Shown: positions 51,092-60,800 of the stretch, in pieces | How the letters are laid out: the number at the start of each line of letters is the position of its first letter | Position numbering within the stretch: the first letter of the stretch is position 1 | Notes under the pieces: model-generated | Seen by the model: only the letters and a program-made list of their open reading frames with translations | Told to the model about the DNA's origin: nothing | Database searches by the model: none | Translations under genes and position numbers: made by a program | NCBI RefSeq assembly: GCF_014397115.1 | Contig: NZ_CP060720.1 | Coordinates: 264,001 to 328,000, forward strand | DNA from: Vagococcus carniphilus | GTDB lineage: Bacteria; Bacillota; Bacilli; Lactobacillales; Vagococcaceae | Length of the DNA: 64,000 nt | Reading direction: 5' to 3'

Positions 51092-52099
51092 ATGAAAATT
51101 ATTGTTTTAGCAGGTGGCTTAAGTGATGAAAGAGATGTTTCATTATCTTCAGGTTCACAAATAGCAAATGCATTGATTCAAAAGGAGCATCAAGTTCTTT
51201 TGGTTGATTTATTAGAAGGATTTCCTGATGCAACAGACTTTGATTCAGCTTATGATGTTTATAAAAAAGATGAATACAAATTTGAGGTTCCAGAACAAGC
51301 TCCAGATTTATCTGAACTTGAGAAAAAATATCCTTGTGAGTTAGGTGAAAATATTGTTTCTGTTTGTCAATCAGCAGATATTGTTTTTCTAGCACTTCAT
51401 GGTGGCATTGGTGAGAGTGGTAAAATTCAAGCTTTATTTGATATTTATCAAATTAATTACACGGGTTCATCCCACAAAGCAAGTGCGATTGCTATGGATA
51501 AATTACTAACGAAAGAATTAGTTGCCTTCCATGGTATTAATACGCCTAAGTGGCAAGTTTATAAAGAGGGGATAGAGGTTTCTCTTCCTTGTGTGGTGAA
51601 ACCAAATAACAATGGCTCTAGTATTGGCGTAGCAATTGTTGAAGATGATAAGGAACTAGAAAAAGCCATTGAAGAAGCTAAAAAATTTAAATCAGATATT
51701 TTATTAGAAGAAAAGGTCAGTGGCAGAGAATTTGCAGTTGGCATTTTAGGTGAAAAAGTTTTACCAATTATTGAAATTATTCCAAAAGTTGGTTTTTATG
51801 ACTATAAAAATAAATACCAAGCTGGAAGTGCTGAAGAAGTAACACCGGCTAATATTTCTAAAAACTTGACTCAAAAAATGCAAGAGATGGCTTTAAAAGC
51901 TCATCAAATTTTAGGTTTATCTGGTTATTCGAGAGTTGATTTTATGATGAATGAGGTAAACGAAATATTCTTTATTGAAGCGAATACATTACCAGGCATG
52001 ACTCCAACTAGTTTATTACCTCAAGAGGCGCAGGCAATGGGAATTGACTATGGTACTTTATGCGAAACGTTAATATCTGTTTCCTTAGATAAAAAGTGA
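51092..52099 (+). CDS. ddl: D-alanine--D-alanine ligase
   Basis: 335 residues, ATP-grasp ligase: KIIVLAGGLSDERDVSLSSG, FLALHGGIGESGKIQALFDI, KPNNNGSSIGV, and RVDFMMNEVNEIFFIEANTL with NTLPGMTPTSL. The loop FYDYKNKYQAG retains the Lys-Tyr pair typical of D-Ala-D-Ala rather than D-lactate ligases, so it should make the normal dipeptide for peptidoglycan. The AGGLSDERDVSL start differs from the usual enterococcal Ddl and is closer to the shorter clostridial-type branch, so this may be a second ligase. The frame opens at 51047 but GGAGG precedes ATG 51092. Separate from murF, its usual neighbour. Confidence 0.88.
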   Translation: MKIIVLAGGLSDERDVSLSSGSQIANALIQKEHQVLLVDLLEGFPDATDFDSAYDVYKKDEYKFEVPEQAPDLSELEKKYPCELGENIVSVCQSADIVFLALHGGIGESGKIQALFDIYQINYTGSSHKASAIAMDKLLTKELVAFHGINTPKWQVYKEGIEVSLPCVVKPNNNGSSIGVAIVEDDKELEKAIEEAKKFKSDILLEEKVSGREFAVGILGEKVLPIIEIIPKVGFYDYKNKYQAGSAEEVTPANISKNLTQKMQEMALKAHQILGLSGYSRVDFMMNEVNEIFFIEANTLPGMTPTSLLPQEAQAMGIDYGTLCETLISVSLDKK

Positions 52100-52175
52100 G
52101 AATTACATCTTTCTTGAGCTATTTTTTTGTTATAATAAAAAGTAACAGAAAGAATTGGCAAAAGGAGCGTGTGAG

Positions 52176-52628
52176 ATGGGGAAGAAGAGACGACAGCTTT
52201 TAATCAAACAGATTATTTCTCAAAATGACATTGAAAGTCAACACCAATTGTTACGAGAGTTAGCCAAAGAGGGGATTGAAGCAACTCAAGCGACCATTTC
52301 TAGAGATATTCGAGAATTAAGTATTGTGAAGGTTCATGACACAACAGGACTTGTTAAATATGGTATTTTACCAAAAAAAGAAACACAACCTGAAGATCAT
52401 TTAAGGGAAGTGTTCAAAGACTCTGTGAGTGATGTGACTCATGTTCAATTTATGAATGTGGTTAAAACATTACTCGGGACTGCTGACATTGTAGCAGCAG
52501 AAATCGATGAATTGAAATGGCCAGAAATAGTTGGCACACTAGCTGGAACAGATACGATTGTTTTAATCTCAACGTCAAATGAAGAAGCCAAATCTCTCAA
52601 CGAACAACTACTATCGTATCTTGATTAA
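52176..52628 (+). CDS. argR: ArgR-family arginine regulator
   Basis: 150 residues. The N-terminal winged helix (KRRQLLIKQIISQNDIESQH, then EGIEATQATISRDIRELSIV) is followed by the oligomerisation and arginine-binding domain ending EIVGTLAGTDTIVLIS, where the GTxAGxDT motif contacts arginine. It represses arginine synthesis or activates its catabolism as a hexamer. Start ATG 52176 has AAAGGAG; the frame opens upstream at 52155. Enterococcaceae often have several ArgR paralogues; no arginine gene is near, so which role it plays is open. Confidence 0.88.
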   Translation: MGKKRRQLLIKQIISQNDIESQHQLLRELAKEGIEATQATISRDIRELSIVKVHDTTGLVKYGILPKKETQPEDHLREVFKDSVSDVTHVQFMNVVKTLLGTADIVAAEIDELKWPEIVGTLAGTDTIVLISTSNEEAKSLNEQLLSYLD

Positions 52629-52647
52629 TTAAACTGGAGGAGAAAAT

Positions 52648-54159
52648 ATGTCATCATTGCAAGCGTTACAAAACGGATCGGATATTAGAGGAATAGCTAT
52701 TTCTCATGAAGAATTTACAGCTAATTTAACAATAAAAGAAGCACAAGAAATTGCATCAGGGATTGTTAAATGGTTGAAGGAAGAAAAACGAGTGACTCAT
52801 ACTCCTTTGAGAATAGCGATTGGTCATGACAGTCGTTTATCTGCTAATGATATTAAAGAAGGGTTAATTGAAGCCTTTTTAAAAGAGGATGTTGTTGTTC
52901 TTGATTCAGAATTAGCAACAACACCAGCCATGTTCATGGCAACTCAATTTGATTCATTTAAGGCTGATTGCGGCATTATGATTACAGCTAGCCATTTACC
53001 TTATTATTATAACGGTATCAAAATTTTCTCTGAACTAGGTGGAGCAGAACATGAAGATATTGAATTTATCCTAGAAAATACTCATGTGTTTAATGAATCA
53101 AAACCTAATCAAGGAAAACTTGAGAAAAAAGAAATTATCTCTCTTTATTCTGAGGATATGGTTAAGAAAATTCAAAAAGCCACAGGTGAAACCAAACCGT
53201 TAACAGGATTTCATATTGTATTAGATGCAGGAAATGGAGCTGGAGGCTTCTTTGCTGATAAGGTGTTACAACAATTAGGAGCTAATACATCTGGTAGTCA
53301 ATTTTTAGATCCAAATGGTAATTTCCCAAATCATATGCCTAATCCGGATAACAAGGAAGCTATGGAAAGTATTAAAGAAGCTGTTTTAAGAAACAATGCT
53401 GATTTAGGGGTTATTTTTGATACCGATGTAGACCGTGCTGCAGTTGTTGATAAGAGTGGACAAGTTATTAATCGAAATAACTTAATAGCTGTCTTAGCTC
53501 ATATTGTTTTAGAGGATTCTAAAGGTCAAACAATTGTGACGAACTCACCAACATCAAGCCATTTGAAAGATTTTATTGAAGCTTTGGGTGGTAAACAAGT
53601 TCGTTATTTATGTGGTTATCGTAATGTTATTAATAAAGCAATTGAGTTAAATGTTAAAGGAATTGAGACACCATTAGCTATTGAAACTAGTGGACATGCG
53701 GCCTTTAAAGAAAACTATTTCTTGGATGATGGAGCTTATGTTATTGCTAAAATATTAATGTTGCTACCAAAATTAAAAAAAGAAAATAAGAGTCTTGGCG
53801 ATTTAATTGAAGAATTAAAACAACCAGCAGAAGCACAAGAAGTTCGTTTCAAATTATCAGGTCCTGGTTATCGAAATTATGGTAATAGTGTTATTACAGA
53901 TTTGGCAGAGTTTGTTAATGAAGTAGATGGCTTTACAGTAGACCCTGAAAATGAAGAGGGAATTCGTGTTAACGTTAGAGAAACGTATGGTTCTGGATGG
54001 TTCTTATTAAGAATGAGTCTTCATGAACCTTTACTTGTGTTACAAGTCGAAAATGATATAGCTGGGAAAAATAGATTAGTTTTTGAAAAATTAAATGAAT
54101 TCTTCCAAACGAAAGAACGACTAAATACTGAAAAATTAATTGAAGTTTTGAAAAAGTAG
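52648..54159 (+). CDS. Phosphoglucomutase/phosphomannomutase family protein
   Basis: 503 residues of the alpha-D-phosphohexomutase superfamily. The phosphoserine loop is MITASHLPYYYNGIKIF (about 112-118), the Mg2+ loop DTDVDRAAVVD (about 265), the sugar-specificity loop ETSGHAAFKE (about 348), and the phosphate-binding loop RVNVRETYGSGWFLLRMSLH with the final E-P. TASHLP replaces the usual TASHNP, which is a variant. It interconverts hexose 1- and 6-phosphates for wall or capsule precursors. A GGAGGAG site precedes ATG; it lies 19 bases after ArgR and 7 bases before YgbA, so the three may be one operon. Confidence 0.88.
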   Translation: MSSLQALQNGSDIRGIAISHEEFTANLTIKEAQEIASGIVKWLKEEKRVTHTPLRIAIGHDSRLSANDIKEGLIEAFLKEDVVVLDSELATTPAMFMATQFDSFKADCGIMITASHLPYYYNGIKIFSELGGAEHEDIEFILENTHVFNESKPNQGKLEKKEIISLYSEDMVKKIQKATGETKPLTGFHIVLDAGNGAGGFFADKVLQQLGANTSGSQFLDPNGNFPNHMPNPDNKEAMESIKEAVLRNNADLGVIFDTDVDRAAVVDKSGQVINRNNLIAVLAHIVLEDSKGQTIVTNSPTSSHLKDFIEALGGKQVRYLCGYRNVINKAIELNVKGIETPLAIETSGHAAFKENYFLDDGAYVIAKILMLLPKLKKENKSLGDLIEELKQPAEAQEVRFKLSGPGYRNYGNSVITDLAEFVNEVDGFTVDPENEEGIRVNVRETYGSGWFLLRMSLHEPLLVLQVENDIAGKNRLVFEKLNEFFQTKERLNTEKLIEVLKK

Positions 54160-54166
54160 AAGGATT

Positions 54167-54505
54167 ATGGTAAAAGAGATAAATAATGGACCTAAGATTT
54201 CCTTCGAGCGAAAAACGGTTCAAGCTATGATTGATATTTATTACAAACAATTTGATGATGAAGCACATGATATAGAAAAAGTGGATGTTGAAACATACGC
54301 TATGACTAGATTAAGTTATTGTCGTTTCGGCGAAGACAAGCCAACTTGTAAAGTATGTCCGGTTCATTGCTATAAAAAAAGCTACAAAGAAAAAATGCAA
54401 CAAATTATGCGTTATGCTGGACCAAGAATGATGATTTATCATCCAGTGATGTCTTTGGAACATTTTTTTAAAGAATTTCGTTATAATAACAAAAGAACGA
54501 AATAG
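54167..54505 (+). CDS. YgbA/nitrous-oxide-stimulated-promoter family protein
   Basis: 112 residues. The signature is ERKTVQAMIDIYYKQ, the cysteine cluster SYCRFGEDKPTCKVCPVHCY (four Cys), and YAGPRMMIYHPVMSLEHFF. In Escherichia coli, ygbA is regulated by NsrR and induced by nitric oxide; the cysteines could bind iron or zinc. Function unproven. It starts 7 bases after the phosphohexomutase stop with GAAGG as a ribosome binding site. Confidence 0.87.
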   Translation: MVKEINNGPKISFERKTVQAMIDIYYKQFDDEAHDIEKVDVETYAMTRLSYCRFGEDKPTCKVCPVHCYKKSYKEKMQQIMRYAGPRMMIYHPVMSLEHFFKEFRYNNKRTK

Positions 54506-54877
54506 AAAAAAATGATTGTTTTTAAGAGGTTTCCTTAAGAAAAAGGAACCTCTTTTTTATTTTTTTAAAAGATTATTAGTAAATTAATGATTAAAAAAGT
54601 GAAATGTTTGGAAGAGGTCTTATTGTAGATAGCTAATATACATCATTTCGTTTCACGAATGATAATAGATGCTATTTAAAAATTATTACGGATTAGACCA
54701 TTAAAAAGAACGATATCATTATTATATGTAAAATAACTGGCGTTATAAGCGAACTTGGTGTAGACTAGTGGTGTAAAGCTCAAGTTTTTTATCTATAGTA
54801 TACTATAAAGATTAAATAGGTTACGACAATAGTTGTTCATTATACAATCGATAAACGAAAGAAAGAGGGTACATTAA
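54506..54877 (+). other. Long leader region of the giant adhesin gene
   Basis: 372 bases without a gene. After the terminator (54524-54558) the region contains two direct TGGTGTA repeats (54756-54762 and 54769-54775, 13 bases apart) and a perfect palindrome TATAGTATACTATA (54794-54807) covering a TATACT -10. The -35 is weak, so transcription may need an activator. Confidence 0.45.
54524..54558 (+). terminator. Intrinsic terminator
   Basis: AAGAGGTTTCCTT (54524-54536) pairs with AAGGAACCTCTT (54543-54554), followed by T. Confidence 0.88.
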
Positions 54878-57800
54878 ATGAAATTGTTTAGAAAGAATGT
54901 TTTTAGTTTAGTTGGTATTATGGTGATGTTACTTATTACGACAACAGGTTATTCTTTCTATGAGAACTCCAATCAGGTAAAAGATGCAGGAACCTTTTAT
55001 AAGGATGTTCCCGAAGCAAAGGATAGCTTATTAGGAGCTGCAAATTATTTTCATGTTTTTGCTAATAAGGCTAATTTAAGAAATCATACAAATGGTAATG
55101 TTGCGACAAAAGAACTTTCAGGAGATTCTAATTTTGGTACTCAAGGTATTTCAGGAACGGAATATCATTATATTCAACAAGTGCATAGTATCAACGGAGC
55201 TTCTGGTATTAGAGATCATACTAAGATGGTTTTTGGAACTGGGGTTTCGATAGATTTATCAGAGTATCATCGGCCAAAAGTAAATGGGAAGCCAATGGAC
55301 CGAGTTTCTGGAGATAATGTGTTTCAGGATAAACCAGGAAATGTCTATATTGATTTTGAAACAGAGTTTAAAAAATTAAACCAGGCAAGTGAAGGTATTA
55401 TAACTCATGATAGTGAAAAAACTTATTATAATTCTGACTTTAAAAATATTAATGAGCGAGTTATCGATGTTAGTCAATATAAAGGAAATAATGTATATAT
55501 AAAAGTTGCACCTGAAGTTTTAGAAGCTAATACACCCTTACGAATTGCAGGACTTGAGAAAAATAGTGGCTCAGGTCAATTCAAAAACGTTTATATTACT
55601 GTAGATACTGGAAATACTCAGTCGTACACAGTGAGTAGTCAAATTATTTTTAGATACACTGATGGGACAGAAAGAGGTAACAAAGAGACAACTGATTTTA
55701 GTGATAGTACGGTTCTATGGACATTTGAAAGAAGTGGTAAGCCGTATACAGGAAATATTAACCTAAGAAGTACTTGGGTTGGTAGTATCCTAGCTCCAAG
55801 TGCTGTTTTAAACGGGGAGCAAAATATTGATGGAAATATTATTGTAGATGAATTTAAAGGTGCTGGAGAAACGCATAGTTGGCATTGGCAACAAAATAAA
55901 GGTGGCGTTATTTTAGAAAAAAGTGAAGAAGGTAATGAAGCTAATTTCTTAAAAGGCGCAGAATTCTCATTATACACTTCAGAAAACATATTGGTGAAAG
56001 ATAAGTTAGTAACAAACGATCAAGGGCAAATTAAAGTTGATAACTTACCGTTGGGAAAATATTATTTTATAGAAACGAAAGCACCAGTTGGCTATGAACT
56101 TTCAACTAAACACTATGATTTTGAAGTGACAGCTAATTCAACAAGTAAAGTGACTACTGTTAAAGTAACCAACAAAAAAGAGCTAGGTCAAGTTGAACTT
56201 CAAAAAACAGACGTAGAAGATGGCAAGTTTTTAGAAGGCGCCGAATTTTCATTATTCACTTTATCAGGTGACTTAGTGAAAGAAAAATTAGTAACAGACG
56301 CTCAGGGTCAACTAAAAGTAGAAAACCTGCCAGTAGGAAAATATTATTTTGTAGAAACGAAAGCCCCAGCTGGTTATGAACTCTCTAAAAAACACTATGA
56401 TTTTGAGATAAAAGCAGGCGAAACAAGCAAGATAGCTGAAGTGAAAGCGACAAACAAAGAAGAGTTAGGCAAAGTTGAACTTCAAAAAACAGATATAGCT
56501 GATGGTAAGTTTTTAGAAGGCGCCGAATTTTCATTATTTACTTTATCAGGTGACTTAGTGAAAGAAAAATTAGTAACAGACGCTAAGGGTCAATTAAAAG
56601 TAGAAAACCTGCCATTAGGTAAATACTATTTTGTAGAGATGAAAGCGCCAGCTGGTTATGAACTATCCAAAAAACATTATGAGTTTGAAATAAAAGCAGG
56701 TGAAACAAGCAAAATAGCTGAAGTGAAAGCGACAAATAAAAAAGAGTTAGGCAAAGTTGAACTTCAAAAAACAGATATAGCGGATGGTAAGTTTTTAGAA
56801 GGCGCCGAATTTTCATTATTTACTTTATCAGGTGACTTAGTGAAAGAAAAATTAGTGACAGACGCTAAAGGTCAATTAAAAGTAGAAAACCTGCCATTAG
56901 GTAAATACTATTTTGTAGAGATGAAAGCGCCAGCTGGTTATGAACTATCCAAAAAACATTATGAGTTTGAAATAAAAGCAGGTGAAACAAGCAAAATAGC
57001 TGAAGTGAAAGCGACAAATAAAAAAGAGTTAGGTCAAGTTGAACTTCAAAAAACAGACGTAGAAGATGGCAAGTTTTTAGAAGGTGCCGAATTTTCGATA
57101 TTTACCTCAGAAGGCAAATTAGTGAGAGACAAGTTAGTGACAGACGCTCAGGGTCAACTAAAAGTAGAAAACCTGCCAGTAGGAAAATATTATTTTGTAG
57201 AAACGAAAGCGCCAGCTGGTTATGAACTCTTTAAAAAACACTATGATTTTGAAATAAAAGCAGGTGAAACAAGCAAGATAGCTGAAGTGAAAGCGACAAA
57301 TAAAAAAGAGTTAGGTCAAGTTGAACTTCAAAAAACAGACGTAGAAGATGGCAAGTTTTTAGAAGGTGCCGAATTTTCGATATTTACCTCAGAAGGCAAA
57401 TTAGTGAGAGACAAGTTAGTGACAGACGCTCAGGGTCAACTAAAAGTAGAAAACCTGCCAGTAGGAAAATATTATTTTGTAGAAACGAAAGCGCCAGCTG
57501 GTTATGAACTCTTTAAAAAACACTATGATTTTGAAATAAAAGCAGGTGAAACAAGCAAGATAGCTGAAGTGAAAGCGACAAACAAAAAAGAGTTAGGCAA
57601 AGTTGAACTTCAAAAAACAGACGTAGAAGATGGCAAGTTTTTAGAAGGCGCCGAATTTTCGATATTCACTTCAACAGGTGAGTTGGTAAAAGACAAATTA
57701 GTGACAAATGCTAAAGGTCAATTAAAAGTAGAAAACCTGCCACTAGGCAAATACTATTTTGTAGAAACGAAAGCGCCAGCTGGTTATGAATTGTCGAAAA

Positions 57801-60800
57801 AACATTATGATTTTGAAATAAAAGCAGGCGAAACAAGTAAAATAGCTGAAGTGAAAGCAACAAATAAAAAAGAGAACCCTAAACTAGGTGGAGTTGAACT
57901 TCGCAAAATAGATGCCAATGATAAAACTTCATTTTTATCAGGTGCTGAGTTTTCTTTATATGATGGTAAAACAAATAAACTAATAAAAGAAAAAATTGTA
58001 ACAGGTAAAGATGGAAAAGTTGTTGTTAATAATTTAATTCCTGGTAGTTACTACTTCATAGAAACGAAAGCCCCAGTGGGTTATGAATTAAATGAAGAGA
58101 AGATTCATTTTACAATTGAAGCGGAAAAAGTAAATGAATTAGAAAAAGTAACTGTAGAAAACGTACCAGAAAAGAAACCAGAATATGGTGCTGTCACTTT
58201 GAGAAAAGTGGATAGTAATGATCAAACAGAGAGGTTAAAAGGCGCACAATTCTCACTGTTTGATTCTAAAACAGGAAAATTGATAAAAGCGAACATTGAA
58301 ACAGCTCAAAATGGTGAGTTAACAGTTGATAAATTAATTCCTGGAAACTACTATTTTGTAGAAACCAAAGCTCCAACAGGCTATGAGATTTCAACTAAAA
58401 AATACACCTTTGAAATTAAAGCTGGTAGTCTTAGTCAACTTAATCGCGTAACTGTAACGAATGAAAAGGAAGAAGAATTTGGATCTGTTGAACTTAAGAA
58501 GATGGACCAAACAGATAAGAGTATTGTACTAGCAGGTGCGGAATTTTCACTGTTTAATTCAACAGGAGATTTGTTACAGGAAAATTTAACAACAGATGAA
58601 GCAGGAAAATTAAAAGTAGATAATTTAGCAGTAGGTAGTTATTATTTTAAGGAAACGAAAGCCCCAGCAGGTTATAAACAATCAACTGAACTATATCACT
58701 TTGAAATTAAAGCAAATGATACTAGTCAAGTAACGTATGTAGAAGTAACGAATGAAAAAGAGGAACCAAAACTAGGTTCTGTTGAACTTGAAAAAGCAGA
58801 TGAAGACAATACGAACAAAGTATTATCCGATGCTGAGTTTGCTTTATATAACTCAACAGGTGAATTAGTGATGGGAAATCTTTCAACAGATGAAACTGGT
58901 AAGTTAAGAGTGGACGATTTAGCAGAAGGAAAGTACTATTTTGTAGAAACAAAAGCTCCGATAGGTTATGAAATATCGACTGAACAGCATCATTTTGAAG
59001 TGATAGCAGATAATAAAAATGATGTAGTTCAAATTAAGGTAACAAACAAAAAAGAAGAAACTAAACTAGGCTCAGTAGAACTTAAAAAAGTAGATGCGTC
59101 TGATCCTAATCAAGTTTTACCAGGAGCAGAGTTCTCGCTTTATCAATCAGATGGCTCATTTGTAAAATCTGATTTAGTGACAAACGAATCAGGTGTGCTA
59201 AGAGTGGATGGACTAGCTGAAGGAAGCTATTACTTTATTGAAACCAAAGCACCAAATGGCTATTCAAATACTTCAAAAAAACAGACTTTTGAAATTAAAG
59301 TGAATGAAACAACTCAAGTAGCATTTATTCAAGTAACCAATCAAAAAATAGATTACAAGGGATCTGTTGTTTTAGTAAAAACAGATCAAGCAAACAACCA
59401 AACTCTCTCAGGAGCTGAGTTTTCACTTTATAAATCAACTGGGGAGTTGGTTCATGCTAATTTAATAACTGATAGCTCAGGTCAGCTAAAAGTAGAAAAT
59501 CTAGCAGAAGGAAGTTACTATTTTGTAGAGACGAAAGCACCTTTGGGTTATATTCTTTCAACCAAACAATATGGTTTTGAAATTAAAGCAAATGAAACAA
59601 GCGAAATAGCTAAAGTTGCTGCAACCAATCAAAAAGAAGAAGTAAAACTAGGGTCAGTCGAACTCCAAAAATTTGATGCTTTGAATAAAAGTAAAGTATT
59701 GGCAGGAGCTGAATTTTCACTCTATCAATCAGATGGAACGGTTCTTCAAACGGGCTTAATAACAGACGAATCAGGACTACTTAGAATCGATGGTTTAGCA
59801 GAAGGAAGTTACTATTTTGTAGAAACGAAAGCGCCAGCTGGTTATAGTTTACCAGGTGATAACCAATATGATTTTGAAATCAAAGCAGATACGATTAATA
59901 AAGTCCAACGTTTAGAAGTTTTAAATGAAAAAGATAAGAGGGAGCCTGTTAAAGGTTCAGTAATACTTCGAAAAATTGATGCCTCTGATTCAAATAAAGT
60001 GTTGCAAGGCGCTGAATTTTCACTCTATCACTCAACTGGTGAATTAATAGATGAAGGTTTAACAACTGATGAAGCTGGAATCTTAACGAAGAAGAATCTA
60101 GCAGTAGGAGACTATTATTTTAAAGAAACGAAAGCACCAAAAGGATATAAGTTATCAAATAAACAATACGATTTTAAAATTGAAGCAGATAAGATTAGTG
60201 AAGTGAAACAAGTAGAAGTAACAAATGAAAAAGAGGAAGTGAAACTAGGTTCAGTAGAACTTAAAAAGGTGGATTCTTCCAATTCAAGCAAAGTATTACA
60301 AGGCGCTGAATTTTCACTCTATCACTCAACTGGTGAATTAATAGATGAAGGTTTAACAACTGATGAAGCCGGAATCTTAACGAAGAAGAATCTAACAGTA
60401 GGAGATTATTATTTTAAAGAAACTAAAGCACCAAAAGGATATAAGTTATCAAATAAACAATACAATTTTAAAATTGAAGCAAATAAGATTAGTGAAGTGA
60501 AACAAGTAGAAGTAACAAATGAAAAAGAGGAAGTGAAATTAGGTTCAGTAGAACTCAAAAAGGTAGATGCTTCGAATTCAGGTAAAGTATTACAAGGCGC
60601 TGAATTTTCACTCTATCACTCAACTGGTGAATTAATAGATGAAGGTTTAACAACTGATGAAGCTGGAATCTTAACGAAGAAGAATCTAGCAGTAGGAGAC
60701 TATTATTTTAAAGAAACGAAAGCACCAAAAGGATATAAGTTATCAAATAAACAATACGATTTTAAAATTGAAGCAGATAAGATTAGTGAAGTGAAACGTT

